From positions 36,766 through 52,088 of the forward strand of contig DAAI01000057.1 in assembly GCA_001701105.1 (NCBI GenBank): a DNA stretch of 15,323 nt. The letters run 5' to 3'. Source of the DNA: Bacteroidales bacterium GP1 (lineage in GTDB: Bacteria > Bacteroidota > Bacteroidia > Bacteroidales > Muribaculaceae). Position 1 is the stretch's first letter; each line of letters begins with the position of its first letter. The notes under the pieces were generated by a model. It did not search any database. It was not told the origin of the DNA and saw only the letters and a program-made list of their open reading frames with translations. The position numbers and the translations under genes are program-made. Of this stretch, positions 1 to 6,098 are shown piece by piece.

Positions 1-21
1 TGCGAAGGGATTTAATCTATT

Positions 22-1233
22 TTGGCCGTATCGGGCAGCGAGATAGCCTATTTCGGACTTACTCCCAAGGATATAGAAGATCTTGAGGAGAGCGATAACC
101 CTAAGGACAAAAAGGCTGTCGATCTGCTTTCCCACACAGAGCAATTGCTTGCCACTATCCTTATTGCCAATAATCTGGTGAATGTTACGATAGTGGTGGT
201 GCTTACTTTCGCCATCTCGGAGACCGTGACCTTTACGAACGTATATGTTAATTTTCTGTTGCAGACCGTATTCCTGACCTTCCTGTTGCTTCTTTTCGGA
301 GAGATATTCCCTAAACTTGTGGCAAAAGGGCGTCCTCAGAAATGGGTAAGGGCATCGGTAGGGGGAATGACCCTTCTCTATAATGCTTTGGCGCCTCTCG
401 CACGGCTGATGGTGAAATCCACAGTAGTGGTGAATAAGATGATTACCAAGAAACAGCAGAACGTGACTACCGATGAGCTTGAGAAAGCTCTTGAGATCTC
501 CGATGTGAAGGAGGGCGATGACAAGGAGATGCTTGAGGGGATTCTGTCGTTCGGGGAGAAGGATGCGCGCGAGATAATGATAAGCCGCGTGGATGTAACG
601 GATATTGAATACCATGACACATGGGAGAATGTAGTGAAAGTGATCATCGAGTCTGGGTATTCGAGAATCCCTGTCTATGATACCAATCAGGATTCAATCC
701 GGGGTGTGCTTTACAGCAAGGATCTCTTGCCCTGGATCGACAGTCCGAACCGTCCGAAATGGCAGACGCTGATCCGTGAGGCATATTTCGTGCCTGAATC
801 GCGGATGATAGACGATCTCCTGGAGGATTTCCGCAAGCGCAAGGTGCATATGGCTATCGTGATAGATGAATATGGCTGTACTCAGGGCATCGTGACTCTC
901 GAGGATGTAATTGAGGAAATTGTCGGCGAAATAGATGATGAATACGATGAGCAAGACAAAATGGTAAGGAAGGTGGATGATGATTCTTATATATTTGATG
1001 CCAAGATTCCGCTTGATGATTTTTGCCATATCCTTGACATCGATTCCAACCTCATAGAATCACTTGGAGACGCCGAGACCCTTGCGGGGCTCATGCTGGA
1101 GATAAAAGGGGATTTCCCTACCATGAAGGAAACCCTTAAATTTGAAAATCTTGAACTGAGGGTAATGAAGATGGAACGCCATAGAATAATGGAAGTGAAG
1201 GTAAAGGGGCTTCCGAAGGCCGCGGAGGAATAA
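22..1233 (+). CDS. gldE: GldE / CorC-HlyC family membrane protein (CNNM-CBS-CorC), 5' end missing or out of frame
   Basis: Membrane protein of the hemolysin C/CorC family; Bacteroidota members next to a phosphopantetheinyl transferase are usually named GldE. Relatives are linked to divalent cation (Mg/Co) efflux and, in gliding flavobacteria, to gliding; gut members do not glide, so the role here is unknown. Counting from the TTG at 22: DUF21/CNNM region about 1-140 with hydrophobic stretches at 45-66, 77-93 and 112-139 and the signature GEIFPK at 93-98; CBS pair about 186-305 (GYSRIPVYD at 212-220, IDEYGCTQGIVTLEDVIEEI at 281-300); CorC_HlyC domain about 317-396. Family members normally have a further N-terminal hydrophobic helix directly before the SGSE motif; here SGSE is at 4-7 and an in-frame TAA lies at 13-15. 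The TTG start is therefore doubtful: a frameshift, a truncation or a contig-edge error is more likely. The PPTase gene follows after 30 nt, probably in one transcript. The family assignment is sure; intactness is not. Confidence 0.85.
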   Translation: MAVSGSEIAYFGLTPKDIEDLEESDNPKDKKAVDLLSHTEQLLATILIANNLVNVTIVVVLTFAISETVTFTNVYVNFLLQTVFLTFLLLLFGEIFPKLVAKGRPQKWVRASVGGMTLLYNALAPLARLMVKSTVVVNKMITKKQQNVTTDELEKALEISDVKEGDDKEMLEGILSFGEKDAREIMISRVDVTDIEYHDTWENVVKVIIESGYSRIPVYDTNQDSIRGVLYSKDLLPWIDSPNRPKWQTLIREAYFVPESRMIDDLLEDFRKRKVHMAIVIDEYGCTQGIVTLEDVIEEIVGEIDDEYDEQDKMVRKVDDDSYIFDAKIPLDDFCHILDIDSNLIESLGDAETLAGLMLEIKGDFPTMKETLKFENLELRVMKMERHRIMEVKVKGLPKAAEE

Positions 1234-1263
1234 TCCGCATCTCATCCCGGAAAAACAGGAGAA

Positions 1264-2004
1264 ATGGAAGAAGATCTGGTATATTGGCGGCATCCGTCGG
1301 TGCCATGTATAAAGATAGAGGAGATTTCAGAAGGGAATCGTTATAAGGGAAAGGCGTGGTTTGATGCGGCGCGTCAGATTTATTGTGAGAATGGCAAGGA
1401 TGAATATCGAGATATTGGCCATTATCCATCGGGAGCGCCGTTCCTCTACGGCGCCGACACGCGCGTATCAATATCGCATTGCCCCGGTATGTTCGTAGTG
1501 GCTACGCTGGCTCCGACTCCTGATGCCGATCTAGCGGTATTCTCACCGGAAACGGCACTGGGAGTGGATGTTGAACCTCGCAATAGAGCTCAGGTTAAGC
1601 GCCTGCGGGATAGATTCCTCAATGACGATGAACTTGCACTGATTCCTGCTGATGATACCGAGGCCAATGTCCTTGCATGGACGATAAAGGAGGCCTGTTA
1701 TAAGGCAGCCCTCACGCCGGGGCTGGATTTCAGGAGCCGGATAATAATCAATCGCCTTCCAAAATTCGGACCCTCTGTGCCCGTCTATGATAAGGAAGAG
1801 TATGATTATTCAGGACAAGGGCAAGGTTTCACAATGAAGGATTATGGAAAGGCCGGTGTAGTATTGCCTTCGGGAGAAATAATCGAACTGACGATTTATT
1901 CCTATCTTTCGGATGAATATATAGTTACGCTGGCTTATATGGATGAGTCGGCAAGGTTTACCAAAAAGACAGAAAAATCCGGCCATAACGATAAACTGCA
2001 ATAA
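1264..2004 (+). CDS. 4'-phosphopantetheinyl transferase superfamily protein
   Basis: Transfers the 4'-phosphopantetheine arm of coenzyme A to a conserved serine of an acyl or peptidyl carrier protein, activating it; cytoplasmic. 246 residues, the Sfp-type size rather than the roughly 120-residue AcpS type. Visible motifs: SISH at 69-72, the metal-binding GVDVE at 100-104 (Asp102, Glu104) and WTIKEACYKA at 139-148, with the third acidic residue Glu143. These are the P1, P2 and P3-type signatures of the superfamily. The ATG at 1264 has a Shine-Dalgarno-like AGGAGA just before it, rare in this window, which supports the start. It lies 30 nt after the GldE gene; this pairing is common in Bacteroidales. 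No polyketide or peptide synthase is nearby, so the carrier protein is likely the fatty-acid ACP or one encoded elsewhere (inference). Confidence 0.9.
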   Translation: MEEDLVYWRHPSVPCIKIEEISEGNRYKGKAWFDAARQIYCENGKDEYRDIGHYPSGAPFLYGADTRVSISHCPGMFVVATLAPTPDADLAVFSPETALGVDVEPRNRAQVKRLRDRFLNDDELALIPADDTEANVLAWTIKEACYKAALTPGLDFRSRIIINRLPKFGPSVPVYDKEEYDYSGQGQGFTMKDYGKAGVVLPSGEIIELTIYSYLSDEYIVTLAYMDESARFTKKTEKSGHNDKLQ

Positions 2005-2068
2005 ATGCGCAGTGATGTGTGAAATAATCTAAATATTGCCCCCTTATGAATAAATATAGGAAAATAAT

Positions 2069-2100
2069 TTTGCGATAATGGAATGAATTGGATAACTTCG
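2069..2100 (+). promoter_or_regulatory. Predicted Bacteroidota-type promoter for the XRE gene
   Basis: TTTG at 2069-2072, then 20 bases, then TAACTTCG at 2093-2100, one base off the -7 consensus TAnnTTTG. Expected start of transcription is a few bases downstream, giving a leader of roughly 60 nt before the ATG at 2165. It separates this small gene from the gldE/PPTase unit upstream. Confidence 0.55.
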
Positions 2101-2164
2101 CAACCAAATACCCTATGGAACTCCTCTAACACAATGTAATTTAAGAAAAATACATCAAGGCAAT

Positions 2165-2374
2165 ATGGACATCGGACAAGAAATCAGGAAACGCCGCCAG
2201 GAATTGCGTCTGACCCAACAGACATTGGCCGACATCTCCGGGGTCAGTGTCAGGATGATAAAGTCGATAGAAGGGAACTACGCCAATCCCTCGATACGAA
2301 CAGTGGAGAAGCTGTTGAAATCCTTGAATTTGAGTCTTGAGATAATGGAGACTCGCAATGCGCTCGATTCCTGA
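2165..2374 (+). CDS. Small XRE-family (HipB-like) helix-turn-helix regulator
   Basis: A 69-residue DNA-binding protein that is little more than one HTH_3/XRE domain (about residues 4-60). The pattern RKRRQELRLTQQTLADISGV then SVRMIKSIEG..NPSIRTVEKLL is typical, with the recognition helix around 27-36. The closest recognisable style is the HipB/Y4mF-type antitoxin, in which a protein of this size represses its own operon and neutralises a HipA kinase. No HipA or other toxin gene is beside it: downstream is a 69-nt gap and then a convergent, unrelated gene. It may be a solitary regulator, a relic of a toxin-antitoxin pair, or the partner of a distant gene. Its own promoter is predicted at 2069-2100. 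XRE identity is sure; the antitoxin role is only a possibility. Confidence 0.85.
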   Translation: MDIGQEIRKRRQELRLTQQTLADISGVSVRMIKSIEGNYANPSIRTVEKLLKSLNLSLEIMETRNALDS

Positions 2375-2375
2375 A

Positions 2376-2427
2376 TTGCATCCGGCAGCCTTAACGGGCG
2401 ACGGCATTCGGCATCCGACCGATGCAA
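2376..2427. terminator. Weak inverted repeat between convergent genes, possible bidirectional terminator
   Basis: TTGCATC at 2376-2382 is repeated inverted as GATGCAA at 2421-2427, with a 38-base GC-rich interior that could fold further. It fills the gap between the ends of the XRE gene (+) and the DUF3237 gene (-), where a shared terminator would be expected. There is no clear T-tract on either strand, so the call is weak. Confidence 0.25.
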
Positions 2428-2443
2428 ACAGGAAAAGATATAA

Positions 2444-2986
2444 TCATTCTATCACCCATACCCTCAGCACTATACCATCCTGAAGGAACGACTGGGGGCG
2501 ACATACGAAGATGCGGTCGTTAAGCCAGGCATAAGGTGAATTTACGTCGCATTCAAATTTTGGTGAAGTAGTGAAATAATATCCTTTATCATTGTCGATA
2601 TTAAGTCCTTCATTGGTGACATTGATCAGGGTGGAGTCTGGAGTAATTATTGAATAAATAGCTTTCAATTCCGCCTTTTTACGCAATGTGTCGACCAATT
2701 GATAATCTGCACCACCCGGTATTATCCGGCCATTTATCAACCCCGTTACATTCCCTCCGGTAATTGGTATTATTATACGCTTTCCATGCGCCACATTTCC
2801 GGCATCAATCGGTGCGCCTATCTCAGCGTGAATATCGAACACATGTCTTAACTCCGGGGCCCCTCCCTTCAGGGTAATCGGATTGGTTATAAATAATATA
2901 AAGAGAAAACCGAGCAATTTATTCCATACTCCAGACTTGCCCGATTGAAATCTTAATTGAGTGCGGGGTCTTGACTTAATTTTCAT
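2444..2986 (-). CDS. DUF3237 (UPF0311) family protein with N-terminal membrane or signal segment
   Basis: 180 residues. The region about 44-180 matches the DUF3237 family layout from end to end: HVFDIHAEIGAPIDAG at 48-63, RIIPGGADYQ at 87-96, YYFTTSPKFE at 136-145 and YAWLNDRIFV at 152-161, ending in the family-like GIVLRVWVIE. The family forms a small beta-barrel and its biochemical function is not established. Unlike the typical soluble member of about 150 residues, this one has an N-terminal extension with a basic stretch (1-23) and a hydrophobic segment (about 24-38), so it is probably exported or membrane anchored; there is no lipobox cysteine at the end of the segment. It begins 37 nt after the DUF4491 stop codon and has no promoter-like sequence of its own in that gap, so the two are probably co-transcribed from the promoter at 3455-3486. 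Confidence 0.85.
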   Translation of the reverse strand: MKIKSRPRTQLRFQSGKSGVWNKLLGFLFILFITNPITLKGGAPELRHVFDIHAEIGAPIDAGNVAHGKRIIIPITGGNVTGLINGRIIPGGADYQLVDTLRKKAELKAIYSIITPDSTLINVTNEGLNIDNDKGYYFTTSPKFECDVNSPYAWLNDRIFVCRPQSFLQDGIVLRVWVIE

Positions 2987-3023
2987 GGCTTATTACGACA
3001 ACTATTGGATAATAACGGATTAA

Positions 3024-3332
3024 CTAATCTTTTCTTGACGGATTTTTAGGAAACCATCCCTTCTTAACCCGTTCCTCCTGCTCGAACACTTCCTTTATAG
3101 TCCAGAAAGAGGAAAATGCAAATACCCCGAGAAGTGTTGATAAGATTATATCGCTAACAATAATCGAGCCCGCTATTCCAAGGATTCCTAATATCAGGAA
3201 CCACCACCAGCATCTGGTGCCGAAATAATATTCAGCCTTGATTACTATTGGATGAAAAATCCCGATTATGATAAAGGTAAGGATTCCTATAGTCAGTCCG
3301 GATAAATGATAGTGGGATAGGAATTGTGTCAT
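3024..3332 (-). CDS. DUF4491 family small inner-membrane protein
   Basis: 102 residues with three hydrophobic segments at about 11-31, 42-60 and 62-80, followed by a charged C-terminal tail. Highly recognisable family blocks are FHPIVIKAEYYFGTRCWWW at 26-44 and FWTIKEVFEQEERVKKGWFP at 76-95. DUF4491 is a small membrane protein of unknown function found in Bacteroidota and some Firmicutes. First gene of a leftward pair with DUF3237. Its leader of roughly 115 nt is unusually long for this window and holds a perfect 14-bp stem-loop (3394-3426); its promoter faces away from, and resembles, that of the iron-related operon starting at 3628. Family call is confident; function unknown. Confidence 0.9.
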   Translation of the reverse strand: MTQFLSHYHLSGLTIGILTFIIIGIFHPIVIKAEYYFGTRCWWWFLILGILGIAGSIIVSDIILSTLLGVFAFSSFWTIKEVFEQEERVKKGWFPKNPSRKD

Positions 3333-3393
3333 GCTATAAACGTAGTCTTTAAATGAATGATGCTATAATGCTTAACGTCATTTCCTCGGAATT

Positions 3394-3426
3394 AATTATG
3401 CGTTGCCATCGCGGCAACGCATAATT
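3394..3426 (-). promoter_or_regulatory. Perfect 14-bp stem-loop in the leader of the DUF4491 gene
   Basis: AATTATGCGTTGCC at 3394-3407 and its exact reverse complement at 3413-3426 flank a five-base loop. The arms are GC-rich near the loop and AT-rich at the base, like an intrinsic terminator, but neither strand has a run of Ts after it. It lies between the leftward promoter (3455-3486) and the start codon at 3332, so it would be transcribed in the mRNA leader. Attenuator, transcript-stability element or end of a short leader RNA are all possible. Confidence 0.6.
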
Positions 3427-3454
3427 TATCAGAGGTCTTACGTAATTATCGCTG

Positions 3455-3486
3455 CAAAATTACAAATAGCCGTCTTATCCTGCAAT
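3455..3486 (-). promoter_or_regulatory. Predicted promoter for the leftward DUF4491-DUF3237 unit
   Basis: On the minus strand, ATTG (3486-3483) is followed by 20 bases and then TAATTTTG (3462-3455), a perfect match to the -7 consensus TAnnTTTG. The -33 region reads ATTTTTGGGTATTGC (3496-3482), almost the same as in the divergent promoter at 3567-3598. Confidence 0.7.
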
Positions 3487-3566
3487 ACCCAAAAATGACT
3501 AATCTCAGTGAATGAGCCGATGCTTTACAAAAGGAGCCGTAAGGAAAAAATTCCCTATTTCTGGGT

Positions 3567-3598
3567 ATTGCCGGAGGTGGTATCAATCTATAATTTTG
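3567..3598 (+). promoter_or_regulatory. Predicted promoter for the porin-imelysin-cytochrome operon
   Basis: ATTG at 3567-3570, 20 bases, then TAATTTTG at 3591-3598, a perfect -7 box. Transcription would begin near 3604-3606, giving a leader of only about 22-24 nt with no Shine-Dalgarno sequence, normal for this phylum. The upstream block ATTTCTGGGTATTGC (3557-3571) differs by one base from the matching block of the divergent promoter. Confidence 0.7.
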
Positions 3599-3627
3599 CA
3601 ATGTAAATTCTAACCTTCATAAGCGTC

Positions 3628-4935
3628 ATGAGCAAGATTTTGAAGATATTGATAATCATTAGTTTTTGGCCATGCTGGGTTATGGCACGGCCCCTTACGG
3701 CAGATTCCGTGCCATCGCAGGAACGGCCCCTGAAATGGTATAATAGGTTTCAGGTCGGTGGCTATGGAGAGGCGGTGATGACAAGGAATTTCTATAGCGA
3801 CAGTTATCTCCGTTACATCACGCCGGAGAATTACCGGAATCAGGCTCACGGCCGTTTCGACATTCCACACGCCGTGATATATCTCGGGTATGACTTTGGA
3901 AAAGGATGGTCCATGGGCACGGAAATAGAATTTGAACATGGCGGAATAGAATCGGCCGTGGAATTTGAGAATGAAGAAGGAGGAGAATATGAAACGGAGT
4001 TGGAGCGCGGTGGAGAAGTGGCTCTCGAGCAATTCTGGCTTCAGAAGTCATTCCTGCCCCAACTAAATCTGCGTGTCGGAATGATGATAGTGCCGGTAGG
4101 GCAGACAAACGCCCATCATATGCCGACGGAATTTTTTGGAGTCTATCGCCCGGAGGGAGAGAACACGATAATGCCATGTACATGGCGTGAAGTCGGAGTT
4201 TCGCTGTGGGGAAAAGCAGGGGCTTGGCGGTATGAGCTTATGTTCATGCCCGGACTCGATAGCGAGAGGTTCGGCAATCAGAGTTGGATACATGATGGCT
4301 CTGCTTCTCCTTATGAATATAAGATAGCCAATGTATATGCCGGGGCATTCCGGATTGACAACACTTCGATAAGAGGCTTGCGGATGTCGCTGGCAGGATA
4401 TATCGGCAATAGTTTCCGCAATACGATGGCGCCTACCGCTAATGATAAGAATGCAGGGATACATGGAACCGTGAGCATCGGTACTTTTGATTTCTGCTAT
4501 TCCGATTTCGGCCTTATTGCACGCGGTCATTTTGATTACGGACATCTTTCGGATTCCAAAAGGATAACATCCTTTAATATGTCGATGCCTTCCAAGTCGC
4601 CTTCTAAAAAGCAGAAAGTTGCATCCGATGCAATATCGACCGGCATGGAAATTGGATATGATATTTTCTCATTATCCCGCCGGCTTCGCGCCTCCCGACA
4701 GAGATTCTATGTCTTCGGCCGGTACGATTATTATGATTCAATGTTCAGGATGGCGGATAATGACCTTGACGACAAATGGTGCGGTCGCCAGAGATGGGCT
4801 GTGGGGGTGAATTATTATCCGATTCCCCAGATTGTGGTAAAAAGTGAGTATTCTGTCGGAATCCTAAGGAAGCCCTATAACAACGAGCCCTCACTATCAA
4901 TTGGGATCGCTTATTCAGGATGGTTTATAAAATGA
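3628..4935 (+). CDS. Outer-membrane porin-like beta-barrel of the imelysin locus
   Basis: 435 residues with a signal peptide (about 1-20, MSKILKILIIISFWPCWVMA; cleavage probably after Ala20), then an acidic and aromatic-rich sequence of alternating short beta strands with no internal hydrophobic helix, as expected of an outer-membrane barrel. It resembles Bacteroidota porins of the phosphate-selective porin O/P type: RFDIPHAVIYLGYDFGKGWS around 76-95, FEHGG, then LEQFWLQKSF and LRVGMMIVPVGQTN near 132-160. The last residues are GWFIK rather than a terminal aromatic. First gene of the operon; the imelysin gene follows after 11 nt. The likely job is passage of a substrate across the outer membrane, perhaps iron given the partners (inference). 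A Fur-box-like sequence lies in its first codons. The exact substrate cannot be read from the sequence. Confidence 0.8.
   Translation: MSKILKILIIISFWPCWVMARPLTADSVPSQERPLKWYNRFQVGGYGEAVMTRNFYSDSYLRYITPENYRNQAHGRFDIPHAVIYLGYDFGKGWSMGTEIEFEHGGIESAVEFENEEGGEYETELERGGEVALEQFWLQKSFLPQLNLRVGMMIVPVGQTNAHHMPTEFFGVYRPEGENTIMPCTWREVGVSLWGKAGAWRYELMFMPGLDSERFGNQSWIHDGSASPYEYKIANVYAGAFRIDNTSIRGLRMSLAGYIGNSFRNTMAPTANDKNAGIHGTVSIGTFDFCYSDFGLIARGHFDYGHLSDSKRITSFNMSMPSKSPSKKQKVASDAISTGMEIGYDIFSLSRRLRASRQRFYVFGRYDYYDSMFRMADNDLDDKWCGRQRWAVGVNYYPIPQIVVKSEYSVGILRKPYNNEPSLSIGIAYSGWFIK
3645..3663 (+). promoter_or_regulatory. Candidate Fur box at the start of the porin gene
   Basis: GATATTGATAATCATTAGT matches the classical 19-base Fur box GATAATGATAATCATTATC at 16 of 19 positions. 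It starts 47 bases after the end of the -7 box, about 40 bases after the expected transcription start, where a bound repressor could block elongation. It overlaps codons for a hydrophobic Ile/Leu-rich signal peptide, whose AT-rich codons make a chance match easier, so it is a candidate only. Confidence 0.4.
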
Positions 4936-4946
4936 AAATATAAAAA

Positions 4947-6098
4947 ATGATGAAAAAATTAAAATGTACAATTCTCGCGGTGCTTGCGGCCTCGGTAATC
5001 GGAGGATGCACCGGAAACGATGAACTCATGGACGACACATCGTCAAAGGAAACAATGCTTGAGAAAGCCGCGGAGGCTTATATCCGGAATACTGTGCTCC
5101 CCACATATAAGGGGATGGCTGATGCTGCCATCGAACTTTATGACCGGTGCGTTGAGATGAGCCGGCTGCATGAGGAGGGCAGGCTGACCACTGCCGAGAT
5201 AGCATCCACCGCCACAGCTTGGAAAGATTCGCGGCGTTACTGGGAGCTTTCCGAGGCTTTCCTTTTCGGTCCGGCGGCTGATCATAATATCGACCCCCAT
5301 ATCGATTCATGGCCTCTGGATAAGGATGCGATGGATAATCTTCTCATAGCTATCCGGGGAGGGGCCGACTACAACATTGAAAATAATTTCGGTTACGGAC
5401 TATTGGGTTTCCATGCCATTGAATATATGCTCTTTGAGCTTTCCCCCGATGGCTTGACATCGACCCTTCATTCTCCGGTTTATACTTCCGAAGAAATGAA
5501 ATATCTGTTGATGGTGGCGGAAGATCTGCGGAATCAATGCGTCTGTCTGGAGGCCTGTTGGGCAGGAACGGAAAATATCACTCCCCAAAAGCAGGAGATT
5601 CTGGATGATAATGAGCTTGATAAGAGTAAAAACCATGGCTGGATGATGATAAATGCCGGAAAACCGGGTTCCATCTATAAGGCTTTCCAGGATGTTGGGG
5701 AAGAAATCATACAGGGCTGTATAGACATTGCCGACGAAGTGGGGAACACGAAGATAGGGCGTCCACACAGTGGCTCGTCGCTTGATGACAGGAATTATAT
5801 TGAATCGCCCTATTCACTCAATTCAATTGAAGATTTTCAGGACAATATTCGGTCAATAGCCAATTCGTATTGCGGATCTAAGAACGGGGATGCCTCGATT
5901 TCCGACTATATCAGGAGCGTGGATCAATCACTTGACGAGCAAACGCGCGATGCCATCGTGAAGGCTATAGAAAAGATCTCCATGATTCAGGAGCCATTTG
6001 CCAAGAATGCCCGCGGCAATGATGTGGCGGAGGCAATTGAGGCTTGTAATTCACTTGTGGGGATTCTTGAGAAAGTATATTCCAAATTATCCGATTGA
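4947..6098 (+). CDS. Imelysin (M75/IrpA-like) family lipoprotein
   Basis: 383-residue periplasm-facing lipoprotein: signal peptide with lipobox ending VIGGC, lipidated Cys21. The rest is a mainly alpha-helical imelysin domain (about 35-380). Diagnostic signatures are the block around DPHIDSWPLD and the GxHxxE-type motif GFHAIE at 154-159 (Gly154, His156, Glu159), which in the family forms the putative metal-binding site. Imelysin-like proteins were once called insulin-cleaving M75 peptidases, but in bacteria they occur in iron-regulated loci and relatives of EfeO and IrpA take part in iron uptake. Two ATGs are adjacent (4947, 4950); either could be used. The next gene's ATG overlaps this stop codon by one base (TGATG), so translational coupling is likely. 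I infer that it binds iron delivered through the porin and works with the di-haem protein encoded next. Confidence 0.92.
   Translation: MMKKLKCTILAVLAASVIGGCTGNDELMDDTSSKETMLEKAAEAYIRNTVLPTYKGMADAAIELYDRCVEMSRLHEEGRLTTAEIASTATAWKDSRRYWELSEAFLFGPAADHNIDPHIDSWPLDKDAMDNLLIAIRGGADYNIENNFGYGLLGFHAIEYMLFELSPDGLTSTLHSPVYTSEEMKYLLMVAEDLRNQCVCLEACWAGTENITPQKQEILDDNELDKSKNHGWMMINAGKPGSIYKAFQDVGEEIIQGCIDIADEVGNTKIGRPHSGSSLDDRNYIESPYSLNSIEDFQDNIRSIANSYCGSKNGDASISDYIRSVDQSLDEQTRDAIVKAIEKISMIQEPFAKNARGNDVAEAIEACNSLVGILEKVYSKLSD

Noticed and set aside
2375..2443. Remnant of a HipA-type toxin after the XRE gene
   Set aside because: Only 69 nt, and no frame on either strand shows HipA-like sequence.
3333..3627. 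Gene-free stretch checked for a tRNA, small gene or mobile element end
   Set aside because: No cloverleaf, no convincing short open frame and no target duplication; its content is explained by two divergent promoters and one hairpin.
6095..6097. TTG start for the di-haem oxidoreductase, one codon before the ATG
   Set aside because: The ATG at 6098 overlaps the previous stop in a classic TGATG coupling and gives an equally good lipoprotein signal; TTG starts are rare in this phylum.
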